Below are positions 34,245-43,650 of a stretch of DNA of 64,000 nt, one piece after another (the stretch's first letter is position 1; each line of letters starts with the position of its first letter). The DNA comes from Treponema sp. Lineage in GTDB: Bacteria; Spirochaetota; Spirochaetia; Treponematales; Treponemataceae. The notes beneath the pieces were generated by a model. The model was not told the DNA's origin and made no database searches. It saw only the letters and a list, made by a program, of their open reading frames with translations. The stretch covers positions 141,826-205,825 of the forward strand of contig JAEEYO010000015.1 of NCBI GenBank assembly GCA_016288205.1, given 5' to 3'. A program made the position numbers and the translations under genes.

Positions 34245-34877
34245 ATGGCAAAGTCTAACAACTCCTACAGCAAACCGGATTATTGGTCTCAGAAAGCCTT
34301 TCAGGAAGGATATCCCGCCCGCAGTGTATACAAGCTGCAGGAAATCGACGCGAAATTCGGGATGCTGAAAAAAGGGTATACGGTCCTTGATTTGGGATCC
34401 GCACCCGGAAGTTGGACCACATGGCTCTTGCGCAAACTTGAAAATTCTGGTAAACTGGTGTCGGTGGATTTGAATCCGCTGGCTAAATCCGTCAAGGGTG
34501 ACAATCTTATTTTTTTCCAGGGCGACTTGCTGAGCGAGGAGATTCGTTCCCAGATCAAGGCAAACGGCCCCTACGATCTTGTTGTCTGTGATGCCGCGCC
34601 GCTTACAACCGGCAACCGTACTGTTGATACGGCAAGATCAAGGGCACTTGTGGAAATGGCCATCTATTATGCTGACAAGATGCTGAAGCCCAACGGCAAT
34701 TTTTGCGTCAAGATTTTTCAGAACGGCGATCAGCAGAAGGAACTCCAGAAGATGCGGGAGATTTTTACTACCGCCAAGGGGTTCAAACCGGAAGCCTGCA
34801 GAACGGAGTCCTTTGAGACCTATCTGATCGGGCTGAAGAAAAAGGCGAGGGAACCTGAGAAGCAGGACCAGCCTTAA
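34245..34877 (+). CDS. rlmE: 23S rRNA (uridine-2'-O)-methyltransferase RlmE/FtsJ
   Basis: Methylates the ribose of U2552 in the A loop of 23S rRNA, a late step in 50S assembly. The 210-residue protein has the RrmJ pattern: RSVYKLQEID with the first catalytic Lys, the SAM-binding VLDLGSAPGSWTTWL (residues 46-60), DLVVCDAAP with the catalytic Asp, and GNFCVKIFQ with the second catalytic Lys. The K-D-K-E order ends in an RTESFETYLI segment. It lies 32 bases ahead of the M23 peptidase gene. Confidence 0.95.
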   Translation: MAKSNNSYSKPDYWSQKAFQEGYPARSVYKLQEIDAKFGMLKKGYTVLDLGSAPGSWTTWLLRKLENSGKLVSVDLNPLAKSVKGDNLIFFQGDLLSEEIRSQIKANGPYDLVVCDAAPLTTGNRTVDTARSRALVEMAIYYADKMLKPNGNFCVKIFQNGDQQKELQKMREIFTTAKGFKPEACRTESFETYLIGLKKKAREPEKQDQP

Positions 34878-34909
34878 AACTTGATTTTGGTGTTACGGTA
34901 TATATTAAG

Positions 34910-36094
34910 ATGAAACAGAAGCAGAAACCTTTGTTTTCTAAGGAAATTTGTTACACGAAAAGACTCAGGGTCAGAACCCACGTGAAGTTCATAATGACAT
35001 GCTCCATATCATTGTTCTCGGCAATGACACTGGCGCTTGGAACCACGGCCGCAGTCATCCATCACAACAACTACAGCGGACAGGGCGGCGGAAACATCGA
35101 CTTTGAGATAACGGAGCTTCTTCCACAGACGGGTGCATACGAAATCTCAGGATCAGACGACGACAACGGGGAGAACGTGGAAAGTCTTCTTGCGGTAAAT
35201 TCAGACGAGGACATCGTGCAGGACACCACCGACCAGACAGACGGAGAGCTTAATCCGGAGCTTGACGCGGAGAACCCGGACATCATAGCCGAGGAGATTG
35301 CCCCGGCACTTCCGGCGGAGGACATAGCGGAGAACTATGTTGAGACCTCCCTTTCATACAAGGTCTACAGGGTAAAGACAGGAGACACAGTAGGCGCGCT
35401 CGCAAAAGATTTCGGCGTGACCCAGGACACCATTTTCTCGGTCAACAGCAACGTGATTACATCCGCCATGAGCCTCAGGATCAACAGCTTCCTCAAGATT
35501 CCGTCCACATCGGGAGTCCTCTACACGGTACAGAAGGACGGAGAGACGCTTGAGTCCATCTGCAAAAAGAACAATGTCGAGACAGCGAAATCCGAAGAGG
35601 CGAACCACATCACTGCCACGGAAAAACTCAAGAACGGAACCACGGTGTTTTTGGTCGGCGCAAAGATGGACCGCGGAAAACTGCTTGAGCTGAGCGGAGA
35701 ACTGTTCAAGAAACCACTCCACTCCGCATATTACATCTCATCAAGATACGGATGGCGCATCAGTCCGTTTGACTCATCACGTCGCACCCACCACGGAGGA
35801 GTTGACATGGCTTGTCCGAAGGGAACCTCAATCTATCCGACGAGCGAGGGAAAGGTAATTACGGCGGGATGGAGCGGCATCTACGGAAACTACGTGATTG
35901 TCCAGCATCACTCGGGATACAAGTCCCTCTACGGACACATGAGCCAGATACTCTGCAAGAAGGGAGATTACGTCTATACAAACAACGTAATAGGAAAGGT
36001 CGGAAGCACAGGTCAGAGCACCGGCCCCCACCTGCACTTCACAATCTACAAGAACGACAAGGCGATCAATCCGGAGACCAAGCTCGCCCTCTAA
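34910..36094 (+). CDS. LysM / M23-family peptidoglycan endopeptidase
   Basis: A 394-residue envelope protein: cytoplasmic basic tail, one membrane anchor (FIMTCSISLFSAMTLALGTT, about residues 27-46), an acidic linker, LysM domains (YRVKTGDTVGALAKDFGVT near residue 155; YTVQKDGETLESICKKNNV near 205), and a C-terminal lysostaphin-type M23 domain. Zinc ligands are visible as HHGGVD (H...D) and HLHF, with the third His in the LYGHMS segment. It probably trims peptide cross-links and is predicted active. It follows rlmE closely. Confidence 0.93.
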   Translation: MKQKQKPLFSKEICYTKRLRVRTHVKFIMTCSISLFSAMTLALGTTAAVIHHNNYSGQGGGNIDFEITELLPQTGAYEISGSDDDNGENVESLLAVNSDEDIVQDTTDQTDGELNPELDAENPDIIAEEIAPALPAEDIAENYVETSLSYKVYRVKTGDTVGALAKDFGVTQDTIFSVNSNVITSAMSLRINSFLKIPSTSGVLYTVQKDGETLESICKKNNVETAKSEEANHITATEKLKNGTTVFLVGAKMDRGKLLELSGELFKKPLHSAYYISSRYGWRISPFDSSRRTHHGGVDMACPKGTSIYPTSEGKVITAGWSGIYGNYVIVQHHSGYKSLYGHMSQILCKKGDYVYTNNVIGKVGSTGQSTGPHLHFTIYKNDKAINPETKLAL

Positions 36095-36100
36095 AAGACA

Positions 36101-37072
36101 CTAATTTTTCAATGTACCGTTTTTGCGGAGGAATTCAAAGACCGAATCCTTGCCTATGAAGTGAAGGCATCCCGCGAAAATAAAAGTCTCGCCGCCCTCG
36201 TTCAGGCATTTTTTGATTTTGTCGGCCCACGCACGGTTACGCTTGGTAAGAAGCTGCTCGTCATATTTCTTCGAGTACTCCTCAAATTCAGGATCCTTAT
36301 CCATTCCGGAAGTCTTTTCAACCTCATCATTTCCAACCTCATCGGCACGCAGCACGCCCTCAATGTCTCCGGCAATGTAAGCCTCGTAAAGCGTGTTGAT
36401 GTAGAGATTGAAAATCGTCGGATCCTCAAGTACCGTCAGCATGGATTTCAACACGGCAAGCTGCTCCTCATAGGTCCCGAACTGCATTACGTCAATCTGA
36501 AGCTGCAGAGTGTCAAGTCCCTCCCATGAGCGGCCCTTCTCCCTCGCTTTGTCCATAAGATATTGGTCAACACCCTTGGAGGAGTCAAGCCCGCAGCTGG
36601 AATACTGGAATACGGATACAGTGTCCGTCAAAATCCAGGGCTCGTAAATGCCAAGAGGACGCGCAATCGACTCGTTGAGCACGGAAAAAAGAATCTCACG
36701 CTCCTTATCGCTCAGCTGGTCAATTACATTCTTTCCACGAGCACGCATCGCGCTGGCCAAAAGGGCTTTCACAAGCTCCCCCTGCAGTCTGCCAAGATCC
36801 TCGGAGGAAAGCTCGGCCACAAGGCGGTCAGAGTTCTCAAAGTCCGTCATTATCTGCTCGGGAAGCGGATAAAGTCTCTCGTCACCCACATGGATTGTTC
36901 CAAGAAGATGCACCGTGGAGGGATTTCCCTTCGAGTCGGTTCCCTCAATCTTCCAGTACATCCTGTCCTCGGTTTCCGGGATGGCGACCGAAGTTGTCTT
37001 GCATGAGACTGTGAAAAGGGAGACAAGCACAAGAGCGACCACAAAAATCATGCCAAACCTAAACTTTTTCAT
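36101..37072 (-). CDS. TraB/GumN-family lipoprotein
   Basis: A 323-residue lipoprotein with a signal peptide ending VSLFTVSC, then a TraB/GumN domain. The family's two hallmark motifs are seen: VHLLGTIHVGDERLYPLP near residue 53 and TFIFAGCLHFIGKDSV near the C-terminus. Relatives are metalloprotease-like (Tiki) proteins, and the GTIHVG and GCLHFIG residues are the presumed metal site. Its function in bacteria is not known. It converges on the M23 gene with a 6-base gap. Confidence 0.88.
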   Translation of the reverse strand: MKKFRFGMIFVVALVLVSLFTVSCKTTSVAIPETEDRMYWKIEGTDSKGNPSTVHLLGTIHVGDERLYPLPEQIMTDFENSDRLVAELSSEDLGRLQGELVKALLASAMRARGKNVIDQLSDKEREILFSVLNESIARPLGIYEPWILTDTVSVFQYSSCGLDSSKGVDQYLMDKAREKGRSWEGLDTLQLQIDVMQFGTYEEQLAVLKSMLTVLEDPTIFNLYINTLYEAYIAGDIEGVLRADEVGNDEVEKTSGMDKDPEFEEYSKKYDEQLLTKRNRAWADKIKKCLNEGGETFIFAGCLHFIGKDSVFEFLRKNGTLKN

Positions 37073-37145
37073 AATTTTTCTCCATTCATTTCTTTCTATA
37101 TAATAAGTATGTGGAAAGATTAATGCTTTTCCCCGCGAGTGTCAA

Positions 37146-37174
37146 TGGACAGGACTTTAAATATGTGCTAGAAT
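37146..37174 (+). promoter_or_regulatory. Promoter of the esterase-like gene, start site almost at the ATG
   Basis: TGGACA, 17-base spacer, TAGAAT. The -10 box ends 6 bases before the ATG at 37181, so the predicted transcript would be nearly leaderless, although a GGGAG sequence also lies before the ATG. Confidence 0.5.
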
Positions 37175-37180
37175 GGGAGC

Positions 37181-38071
37181 ATGAGTTTCAAATACCTCCT
37201 TAAAGAATCCTTTATCAAGACATGGAACAAAATCAGCGGCGGCGGATACAAGAAAAAGTTTTATGAGACGCTCGCACACCCGGAGCCGGTGGAGGAAGTT
37301 CCCTCATATTTCTACAAGAGATTCACCGTACAGAAAGTGATTTTCGACGGACAGCCATATTTTACGATCAAATCAAAGAAAAGAACCTCGGACTGCGCCA
37401 TACTCTACATGGCCGGAGGAGGAGGACTCGCAGGCCCCACGGAGAATCATTTCAAGACTCTAGCGAGACTGGCCGACACAAGCGGTGCGACAATCTGCCT
37501 CGCAATCTACCCGCCGGCGCCCGAGCACAACGTCCGTTTCGCACTCAGATGGCTCCAGAAAGTCTACGCCAACCTGCTCAAAGACTTCAAGTCGCACAAG
37601 ATAATCCTTGCCGGTGACGGAACAGGAGCGAACCTCGCGCTAAGTCTCTGCTCAAGACTCGCGAACAAGCCCGGAAGAATCGTGGCGATATCCCCCGCTG
37701 CCGGACTCGGACTGAAGGACTGCCGTGAGCCGATGGAAAAAGCTGAGCCGGGAGACCTCTTTTTGAGCATGGAGTCGCTTGACCTGATCTCAGAAAACTG
37801 GGTCGGAAACGTACCCCCCGAAAGCCCCGATCTCCAACCCTCTGCAATTGATTTCACCGGTTTCCCGCCCGTCCAGATTTTTTACGGCACGAAGGAAATC
37901 TTCTATCCGATGATGGGAACCCTGACCGCAAAGATTGAGTCCACGGACACAGCCCTTGAGATCCACTACAAGAACATGTGCCACTCATGGGTCCTCATGC
38001 AGGACATCCCCGAGGGTCGTGCGGCCGTAAAGCAGATTGCGGCGTTCGTTGACAAAATGCTCGTCAGCTGA
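37181..38071 (+). CDS. Alpha/beta-hydrolase (HSL-like) with missing nucleophile
   Basis: A 296-residue protein of the hormone-sensitive-lipase type. Family landmarks are the oxyanion-hole region (YMAGGGGLAGP, residues 76-86, in place of HGGG), the nucleophile elbow, and a C-terminal MCHSWVLM that retains the catalytic His. The elbow reads GDGTGAN (residues 145-151) where active enzymes have GDSAG, so the Ser is replaced by Gly. The acid position (YGTKEIF) also lacks Asp. It is probably a non-catalytic binding protein, or uses a different chemistry. It converges on the YczE-type gene with an 8-base overlap. Confidence 0.82.
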   Translation: MSFKYLLKESFIKTWNKISGGGYKKKFYETLAHPEPVEEVPSYFYKRFTVQKVIFDGQPYFTIKSKKRTSDCAILYMAGGGGLAGPTENHFKTLARLADTSGATICLAIYPPAPEHNVRFALRWLQKVYANLLKDFKSHKIILAGDGTGANLALSLCSRLANKPGRIVAISPAAGLGLKDCREPMEKAEPGDLFLSMESLDLISENWVGNVPPESPDLQPSAIDFTGFPPVQIFYGTKEIFYPMMGTLTAKIESTDTALEIHYKNMCHSWVLMQDIPEGRAAVKQIAAFVDKMLVS

Positions 38072-38780
38072 TTTCCTGTCCCTGCTTTTCCGAGGGAATC
38101 CTCAGAAGCTTCTCGTTCACGAATTTTCCCACGATCTGTATGGCGGGCCCCAGGGTAAGAGCCATTGCGACCGACCCGATCAACGCCGTGAGTATGCTGA
38201 TTCCGGTTCCCAGGCTGACGAGAATTCCTATCAGCACGGCACTAAGGTCATAGGCAATGCGAGAGACCGCGACGGGAATCTTCCCCTTAAGTCTCTGGCT
38301 GATTATGAACGCAAGGCCGTCGTATGGAGAGAGCCCCAGATCCGCGTTCATGTAAAGGGATGCCGCAATCACGAAGCAGAGGATGCCCAGCACGAAAACG
38401 ACAATCTTCGCCCAGAGAAATTCCGGCTCGGTGCAGATCCGTCCCAGAAGCGGAAAGCACGTCCTCCAGACCCAGCGGAAAAAATCCACCGTGTAGCCCA
38501 CGAGAACCATATTGGCTAGGGTTCCGAGACCGATGAGCCTGCGGTTGAAAATGATGACCAGAACGAAAAGGACTCCGTTCAGACAGAGCTGCCAAGTGCC
38601 GAGTGACCATCCCAGCCGCGTGGAGATGACCGTGTTCTGGAAAGTGTACGGGTCGGTTCCCCAGTCAACCTCAACCAAAAAAGAAAGGAAAAACCCCATC
38701 AGAAAAATGCCGATAATCATTATGAGGAATTTCTTTCCGAACTGAGGGACGAGCAGAGATTTAAATCTGTCTGACTTCAT
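38064..38780 (-). CDS. YczE/YyaS/YitT-family membrane protein
   Basis: A 238-residue integral membrane protein with five or six membrane segments (FLIMIIGIFLMGFFLSFLV, then LCLNGVLFVLVIIF, IVVFVLGILCFVIAASLYM, AVLIGILVSLGTGISILTAL). The segments WGTDPYTFQN and LGLSPYDGLAFIIS are typical of the YczE-like family. No transport substrate is established. Single gene. Confidence 0.8.
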   Translation of the reverse strand: MKSDRFKSLLVPQFGKKFLIMIIGIFLMGFFLSFLVEVDWGTDPYTFQNTVISTRLGWSLGTWQLCLNGVLFVLVIIFNRRLIGLGTLANMVLVGYTVDFFRWVWRTCFPLLGRICTEPEFLWAKIVVFVLGILCFVIAASLYMNADLGLSPYDGLAFIISQRLKGKIPVAVSRIAYDLSAVLIGILVSLGTGISILTALIGSVAMALTLGPAIQIVGKFVNEKLLRIPSEKQGQEIS

Positions 38781-38903
38781 GTTTTCTTCCTTATAAATAA
38801 TTCAAATTTATGATGAATTATAATACGATATGAGTCTTAAATCAAGGGTTCGGAAAAAATGCCTTTAAATTGCATTAAAATGTAAATATTTTTTCAATTC
38901 AAC

Positions 38904-38932
38904 TTGATAAATCGCAGATGTTGATGTATCAT
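38904..38932 (+). promoter_or_regulatory. Promoter of the second chemoreceptor gene
   Basis: TTGATA, 17-base spacer, TATCAT, followed by GAGAGAGG 5 bases or so before the ATG at 38952. The transcript leader would be only about 13 bases. Confidence 0.65.
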
Positions 38933-38951
38933 TTAAGAGAGAGGTTATGCC

Positions 38952-40829
38952 ATGGAAATTGAAAAAAAGAGACTTCCGAAGTCAGTTTTAATATGGATGA
39001 TCGGTGTCGCCATTTCTCCGAATCTGTTTTACGTGCCGTTCTCAGTCTTCGTCGGTGCAATGACGCTCAAGGAGTCCCTTGAGTTTTTCGCATCCCCGCT
39101 GGTCTGGCTTCTCCTGATTTTTGAGACAGCCATACAGATAGCGGCCTTCATCTTCATAAACAAGCAGGTGGATAATGTGGACGGCAGCAAGGAGTCAACG
39201 GACCGCTTCAACAGCATTGTGAAGATTCTGGAAAAGCTCGTCATAGTGTTTCCGGTATTCTCGTTCTTCGCCACTCCCACCGCATTCTATTTTTTCACGA
39301 AGGCGCACGGACTGACATTCGCGGCTTTCAACGGCAAGTCCATCCTGCCCTACAGCCTCGTCATGTTCCCCGGAATAGCGTTCGAGACATCCCTTCTTTC
39401 ATACATCAGGTTCATACAGACTTTCGAGCGCAACCTCACATGGCTTCCGTTTGAGAAGCAGCACACGACGATGAAACTCAACGAGCGCATTATGGTCGCC
39501 CTTTTATTCGCACTCGCGGGGGTTGTCCTCCTCGCACTCGCATGCGTCATGGTTCCGGCAAATCTCTCGCAGGAAAAAATCGGAGGCCTGATTCTGGGCA
39601 AGATGGTTCCCCTATGCGCATTCGGCAGCATAATGACGATGCTTGACATCTACCTGAACATAAACGACATCAGGAGCGGCATACTTGAGCTCAAGGATTT
39701 TACCGACGCTCTCTCCGCCAAGGACTACACGAAGCACAAGCTGGACATAATCCTCAGGTGCGAGCTCGGCGAGATGGTGAACGACCTGAACGAATTCCGC
39801 GATGACACGCAGCTGATTCTCAAGAGCTTCCAGGATTCGGCGAGACATTCGGAGGATTCTGCCGTGGAGCTGGAGAACAGCATGAATTCCGCGTCAAACA
39901 GCGTGAGCAACATAGTCAACTCAATCTCATCGGTCAAGCAGGAGATGGACAGCCAGTCTACGGGCGTTGCGGAGGCGAACTCATCCACCACACAAATCCT
40001 TGACAGAATCAGCCAGCTGAACGACAGCGTCTCGGAACAGGCATCCTGCGTGAACCAGTCATCCGCCGCGGTAGATGAGATGGTCGCAAACATCAGGAGC
40101 GTCACCCAGATTCTTGAGAAAAACACGGAGACAGTGAACAAGCTCGGAAACGCATCGGACCAGGGACGCAAATCGGTACAGAGCGCCGTACTCACAGCGG
40201 ACGGAATCATACAGGAATCGGCTGGTCTCATGGAGGCGAGCAAAATCATCCAGACCATCGCAAGCCAGACAAACCTTCTCGCCATGAACGCGGCCATTGA
40301 GTCAGCGCACGCGGGTGAGGCAGGACGTGGATTCGCCGTTGTCGCGGATGAAATCAGGAAGCTGGCCGAGCAGTCCAACAACCAGGGAAAGGCAATCAAC
40401 CAGAGCCTAAAGCAGCTCTCCGCATCAATCGCAAACGTCTCGGCGACCACAAAGGAAGTCCAGAAGAACTTCGAGGTAATCTACGACCTTGCGCAGACCG
40501 TGCGGAATCAGGAGAACGTGGTGATGGACGCAATGAGCGAACAGGCATCGGGAAACCAGCAGGTGCTTGAGGCCATGAAGCGCATCAACGACTCCACAAC
40601 CGAAGTAAAGGACGGAGCGACGGAAATGCTTGCGGGCGGAAAACAGATTGCAAAGCAGATGAAGATTCTGACCGAGGCGAGCCACACGATTGACGAAAAG
40701 ATGAACATAATGTCCGGCAACATAGAGCAGATTACGTCCGCGATGGAAGAGGTCTCAATCTCCACCTCACAGAACAGGGAGGACGTGCAGAACCTCTCCG
40801 AAAAGATGAAGGGATTCAAGCTGAGCTAA
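38952..40829 (+). CDS. Methyl-accepting chemotaxis protein with multi-span membrane sensor
   Basis: A 625-residue chemoreceptor. Unlike the first, it lacks a periplasmic domain and instead has about six N-terminal membrane segments ([56 protein letters not shown]). The cytoplasmic signalling hairpin tip is [20 protein letters not shown], intact for CheA/CheW binding. I chose [10 protein letters not shown] because an out-of-frame ATG lies 5 bases earlier and the GAGAGAGG box is spaced for 38952. The sensed signal is unknown; membrane-embedded sensors often read energy state or lipophilic ligands. Confidence 0.93.
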   Translation: MEIEKKRLPKSVLIWMIGVAISPNLFYVPFSVFVGAMTLKESLEFFASPLVWLLLIFETAIQIAAFIFINKQVDNVDGSKESTDRFNSIVKILEKLVIVFPVFSFFATPTAFYFFTKAHGLTFAAFNGKSILPYSLVMFPGIAFETSLLSYIRFIQTFERNLTWLPFEKQHTTMKLNERIMVALLFALAGVVLLALACVMVPANLSQEKIGGLILGKMVPLCAFGSIMTMLDIYLNINDIRSGILELKDFTDALSAKDYTKHKLDIILRCELGEMVNDLNEFRDDTQLILKSFQDSARHSEDSAVELENSMNSASNSVSNIVNSISSVKQEMDSQSTGVAEANSSTTQILDRISQLNDSVSEQASCVNQSSAAVDEMVANIRSVTQILEKNTETVNKLGNASDQGRKSVQSAVLTADGIIQESAGLMEASKIIQTIASQTNLLAMNAAIESAHAGEAGRGFAVVADEIRKLAEQSNNQGKAINQSLKQLSASIANVSATTKEVQKNFEVIYDLAQTVRNQENVVMDAMSEQASGNQQVLEAMKRINDSTTEVKDGATEMLAGGKQIAKQMKILTEASHTIDEKMNIMSGNIEQITSAMEEVSISTSQNREDVQNLSEKMKGFKLS

Positions 40830-40858
40830 AAAGATAATGGCGGGAAGTTGACGCGGGC

Positions 40859-41455
40859 TCAGATTTTTATGCGGCCCTGAAAGCTTCTTGCCAAAGTCAC
40901 TTTGTCAATGTACTCCAGGTCTCCGCCCACGGGAAGTCCGCTCGCAAGCCGGGTCACAGTGCAAGGAGCGTCCGATTCCGCAAGCAGATGCTGTATGTAG
41001 AGCGCGGTGGTGTCTCCCTCGACCGTAGGATTCGTCGCGATGATGACCTCACGGATTTCCCCGCCCCTCACTCTCTCCACAAGCGGCCTGATTCTGAGCT
41101 GGTCTGGCCCCACGCCGTCAAGAGGAGAGATTACGCCTCCAAGGACATGAAACAGCCCCCTGTACTCATTCGAATTCTCAATCGTGGAAACATCCTGAGG
41201 CTGCTCCACCACGCACAGAAGGGTCCTGTCCCGGCTCATGTCGGAACAGATTGGGCATGTCTCGCTTTCAGTCCAGGATCCGCAAATCACACACGGACGG
41301 ATTTTGTCCTGCAATGTCGCTATCTGCCTTGCGAAACGGTCCATGAAGATTCGGTCGGCTTTCAGAAGATGATTCGCAATCCTCGCCGCTGATTTTTTTC
41401 CTATTCCCGGAAGCCTTGAAAAACTTTCGGTGATTTCATCCAGTGCGTTCATCAA
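40859..41455 (-). CDS. recR: Recombination mediator protein RecR
   Basis: The 198-residue protein has the helix-hairpin-helix SRLPGIGKKSAARIANHLL (residues 12-30), the C4 zinc motif CVICGSWTESETCPIC, and a Toprim domain (LLCVVEQPQDVSTIE; VIIATNPTVEGDTTALYI). RecR loads RecA on gapped DNA with RecO or RecF. The start overlaps the ybaB stop by 4 bases. It is the last gene of the dnaX-ybaB-recR unit. Confidence 0.97.
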   Translation of the reverse strand: MMNALDEITESFSRLPGIGKKSAARIANHLLKADRIFMDRFARQIATLQDKIRPCVICGSWTESETCPICSDMSRDRTLLCVVEQPQDVSTIENSNEYRGLFHVLGGVISPLDGVGPDQLRIRPLVERVRGGEIREVIIATNPTVEGDTTALYIQHLLAESDAPCTVTRLASGLPVGGDLEYIDKVTLARSFQGRIKI

Positions 41456-41760
41456 CCGAGTCCCGGTATGTTCATTCCCGCGAGCATGGGACCGAGCTTC
41501 GTCTTGATTTCTTCCTGCACGTTCTCCACCGCAGCATGATGAGCCGCCTTGATTAAATCCTGAAGCATGGGAACGTCACGGTTGTCCACGCAGATGGGAT
41601 CAAGCACAAGATCCACCATCTCAAACTTTCCGTTGAGGGTCACAGTCACCATGTTTCCGCCGGATGAACCAGAGGCACGCACCTCGGCAAGCTGCTCCTG
41701 AGCGTTCTCAAGCTGTCCCTTCAAGTTCCCGATGTTCTTTATCATTTCAAATGGATTCAT
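41452..41760 (-). CDS. ybaB: YbaB/EbfC nucleoid-associated protein
   Basis: A 102-residue member of the YbaB/EbfC family (LKGQLENAQEQLAEVRASG, then GGNMVTVTLNGKFEMVDLVLDP). The Borrelia homologue EbfC is a DNA-binding regulator. It lies between dnaX (9-base gap) and recR (4-base overlap), its near-universal place. Confidence 0.95.
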   Translation of the reverse strand: MNPFEMIKNIGNLKGQLENAQEQLAEVRASGSSGGNMVTVTLNGKFEMVDLVLDPICVDNRDVPMLQDLIKAAHHAAVENVQEEIKTKLGPMLAGMNIPGLG

Positions 41761-41769
41761 ATTTTCCTC

Positions 41770-43584
41770 TTACTGTCCGATGAGTCTGCCACGGAAAATG
41801 TCCTTTATCATAGCGACATCCTCAGGAAGCACAATCTCCTCGTTCTGTTTTATCTCCTCTTTCAATGTAACAGAAAAAGCGATTTCTTGTCCATATACAT
41901 TTGAAAGATATTTGCAAATCTTCGCGCTGCTCGTCCTCAGCCGTTTCAGGTCAAACTCAGTGGGAATCGTGCATGACACACCGGCTCCGTTTTTCACCCA
42001 CACCGATGTTTTTGCGACCAGAGCCCCCACGAACGGATCCCTCTCGGAAAAATCATTTATAAGCGCGGCACGCACCTTATCAATGTCGGATGAGTCCACG
42101 GGTGCACTCGGAAGAATCTCCGTAACCGGCTCCACTTGATTTCCCGCATCAGAACTCACAGGCTTTGAATCCGTCTGAGTCTGTTTCACCGTCCCTCGGT
42201 TTTGAAGCGAGCGCATAAAATCACTCAGGTCAGGCGGCTCCTCACCCTCAGGCGCATCCTGATATTCCGACGCATCATCATCCGGTCCGGGCAAGGGCTC
42301 TTCCATGAAATTCTCTTCCGCAGAGAGATTCGGGATTGCTGAAGAATTTACAGGCGGTTCAGCTCCGCCATACTCAAAAGGGCGGTTTTCAGTTCCCTGT
42401 CCGTTTTGCGCACCCGCATTTATGGTCCTTGAAGGAGCAGCGTTCGTAAGCATGGGACGCACGGCATCAAGGGCACGCTTAACCTCCATCGGCGAAACGT
42501 AATCCTTGAGCCAGCACAATCTGCTCACGGCAAGCTCAAACTCATAGCGGGGACTCAGGGAGTAACGTATGTCGCGGTAGAGCTGCATGAAAATTGAAAG
42601 GGCTCGCTCAATCTGCACTCCGTTCCATGACGAGAGCACGTCCTTGCTGAACCTTTCCGCAGCCTGTCCCAGAAGGGATTCCTTCGTGATGCCGCTTTTT
42701 ATGAGAAGAAGATTCCTGAGGTAGTCGGTGCAGTTCGTAATCAGCTGCTCGATTGAGACACCGTTCTGAAGATATTCGTCCAGCTTCACAAGGGCCGTGG
42801 ATGAGTCGCCCGCAACGCAGAGACCAAAAAGCTCGTTCAGCCTGTCCACTCCCACAAGCCCGAGTTTGTCGCGGATTTTCTCATAGGTAATCTCACCGTC
42901 GCTGAATGCCGCAACCTGATCAAAGAGCGTGTAGCTGTCGCGCATACTTCCGGTGGACTCACGCGCAATCCAGTAAAGGGCCTCATCCTCCGCCTTGATT
43001 CCGATTTCCGACGCGGCAAGGGCAAGCTGCTCCTTCACCTTTTCAATGGGGACGAGACGGAAGTTGAACTGCTGGCACCGGCTCTTGATTGTGGCCGGGA
43101 CCTTCTGGAGCTCGGTCGTGGCAAAAATGAAGATGACGTATGGCGGCGGCTCCTCAATTGTCTTGAGAAGGGCATTGAACGCGCTGTTTGAGAGCATGTG
43201 GACTTCATCGATTATGTAGATTTTGTACTTGCAGGAATTCGGAGGGAACATCACCTCGTCCTTAATCTGCCTGATGTCGTTTACGCTAGTGTTCGAGGCA
43301 CCGTCTATCTCAATCACGTCCATGGAAGAGCCGGCTGTGATTTCCTTGCAGGCGGGACATTCTCCGCATGGCGTGGCGGTTGGGCCTTTCTCGCAGTTGA
43401 GTGCCTTTGCCAAAATGCGCGCGGTGGAAGTTTTTCCGCATCCCCGGGGACCTGAAAACAAATATGCGTGCGCAATCTTCTTTGATTCGATCGCGTTCTT
43501 CAATGTGGCGGCAACAAATTCCTGCCCGACAAGATTCTCAAAACTCTGCGGCCTTCGTCTGGTCGCCGTTACTTCATAAGCCAT
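41770..43584 (-). CDS. dnaX: DNA polymerase III subunits gamma/tau
   Basis: The 604-residue clamp-loader ATPase. Motifs in order: Walker A GPRGCGKTS (residues 45-53), zinc site CEKGPTATPCGECPAC, Walker B IIDEVHMLS, and the SRC sensor TIKSRCQQF with the arginine finger. Domain III and a long Pro/Glu-rich tau-specific tail follow. I see no A-run slippery site of the E. coli kind, so a separate gamma product is not predicted. First gene of dnaX-ybaB-recR. Confidence 0.96.
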   Translation of the reverse strand: MAYEVTATRRRPQSFENLVGQEFVAATLKNAIESKKIAHAYLFSGPRGCGKTSTARILAKALNCEKGPTATPCGECPACKEITAGSSMDVIEIDGASNTSVNDIRQIKDEVMFPPNSCKYKIYIIDEVHMLSNSAFNALLKTIEEPPPYVIFIFATTELQKVPATIKSRCQQFNFRLVPIEKVKEQLALAASEIGIKAEDEALYWIARESTGSMRDSYTLFDQVAAFSDGEITYEKIRDKLGLVGVDRLNELFGLCVAGDSSTALVKLDEYLQNGVSIEQLITNCTDYLRNLLLIKSGITKESLLGQAAERFSKDVLSSWNGVQIERALSIFMQLYRDIRYSLSPRYEFELAVSRLCWLKDYVSPMEVKRALDAVRPMLTNAAPSRTINAGAQNGQGTENRPFEYGGAEPPVNSSAIPNLSAEENFMEEPLPGPDDDASEYQDAPEGEEPPDLSDFMRSLQNRGTVKQTQTDSKPVSSDAGNQVEPVTEILPSAPVDSSDIDKVRAALINDFSERDPFVGALVAKTSVWVKNGAGVSCTIPTEFDLKRLRTSSAKICKYLSNVYGQEIAFSVTLKEEIKQNEEIVLPEDVAMIKDIFRGRLIGQ

Positions 43585-43650
43585 AACTCATCATACACGA
43601 AACCAAAAAAAATCGCAAGGGAGAGAAATGCCTGCAACCCCTTCTAACTT

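Noticed and set aside
41770..43584. Programmed frameshift in dnaX to make gamma
   Set aside because: I found no A-rich slippery heptamer with a following stem on the coding strand.
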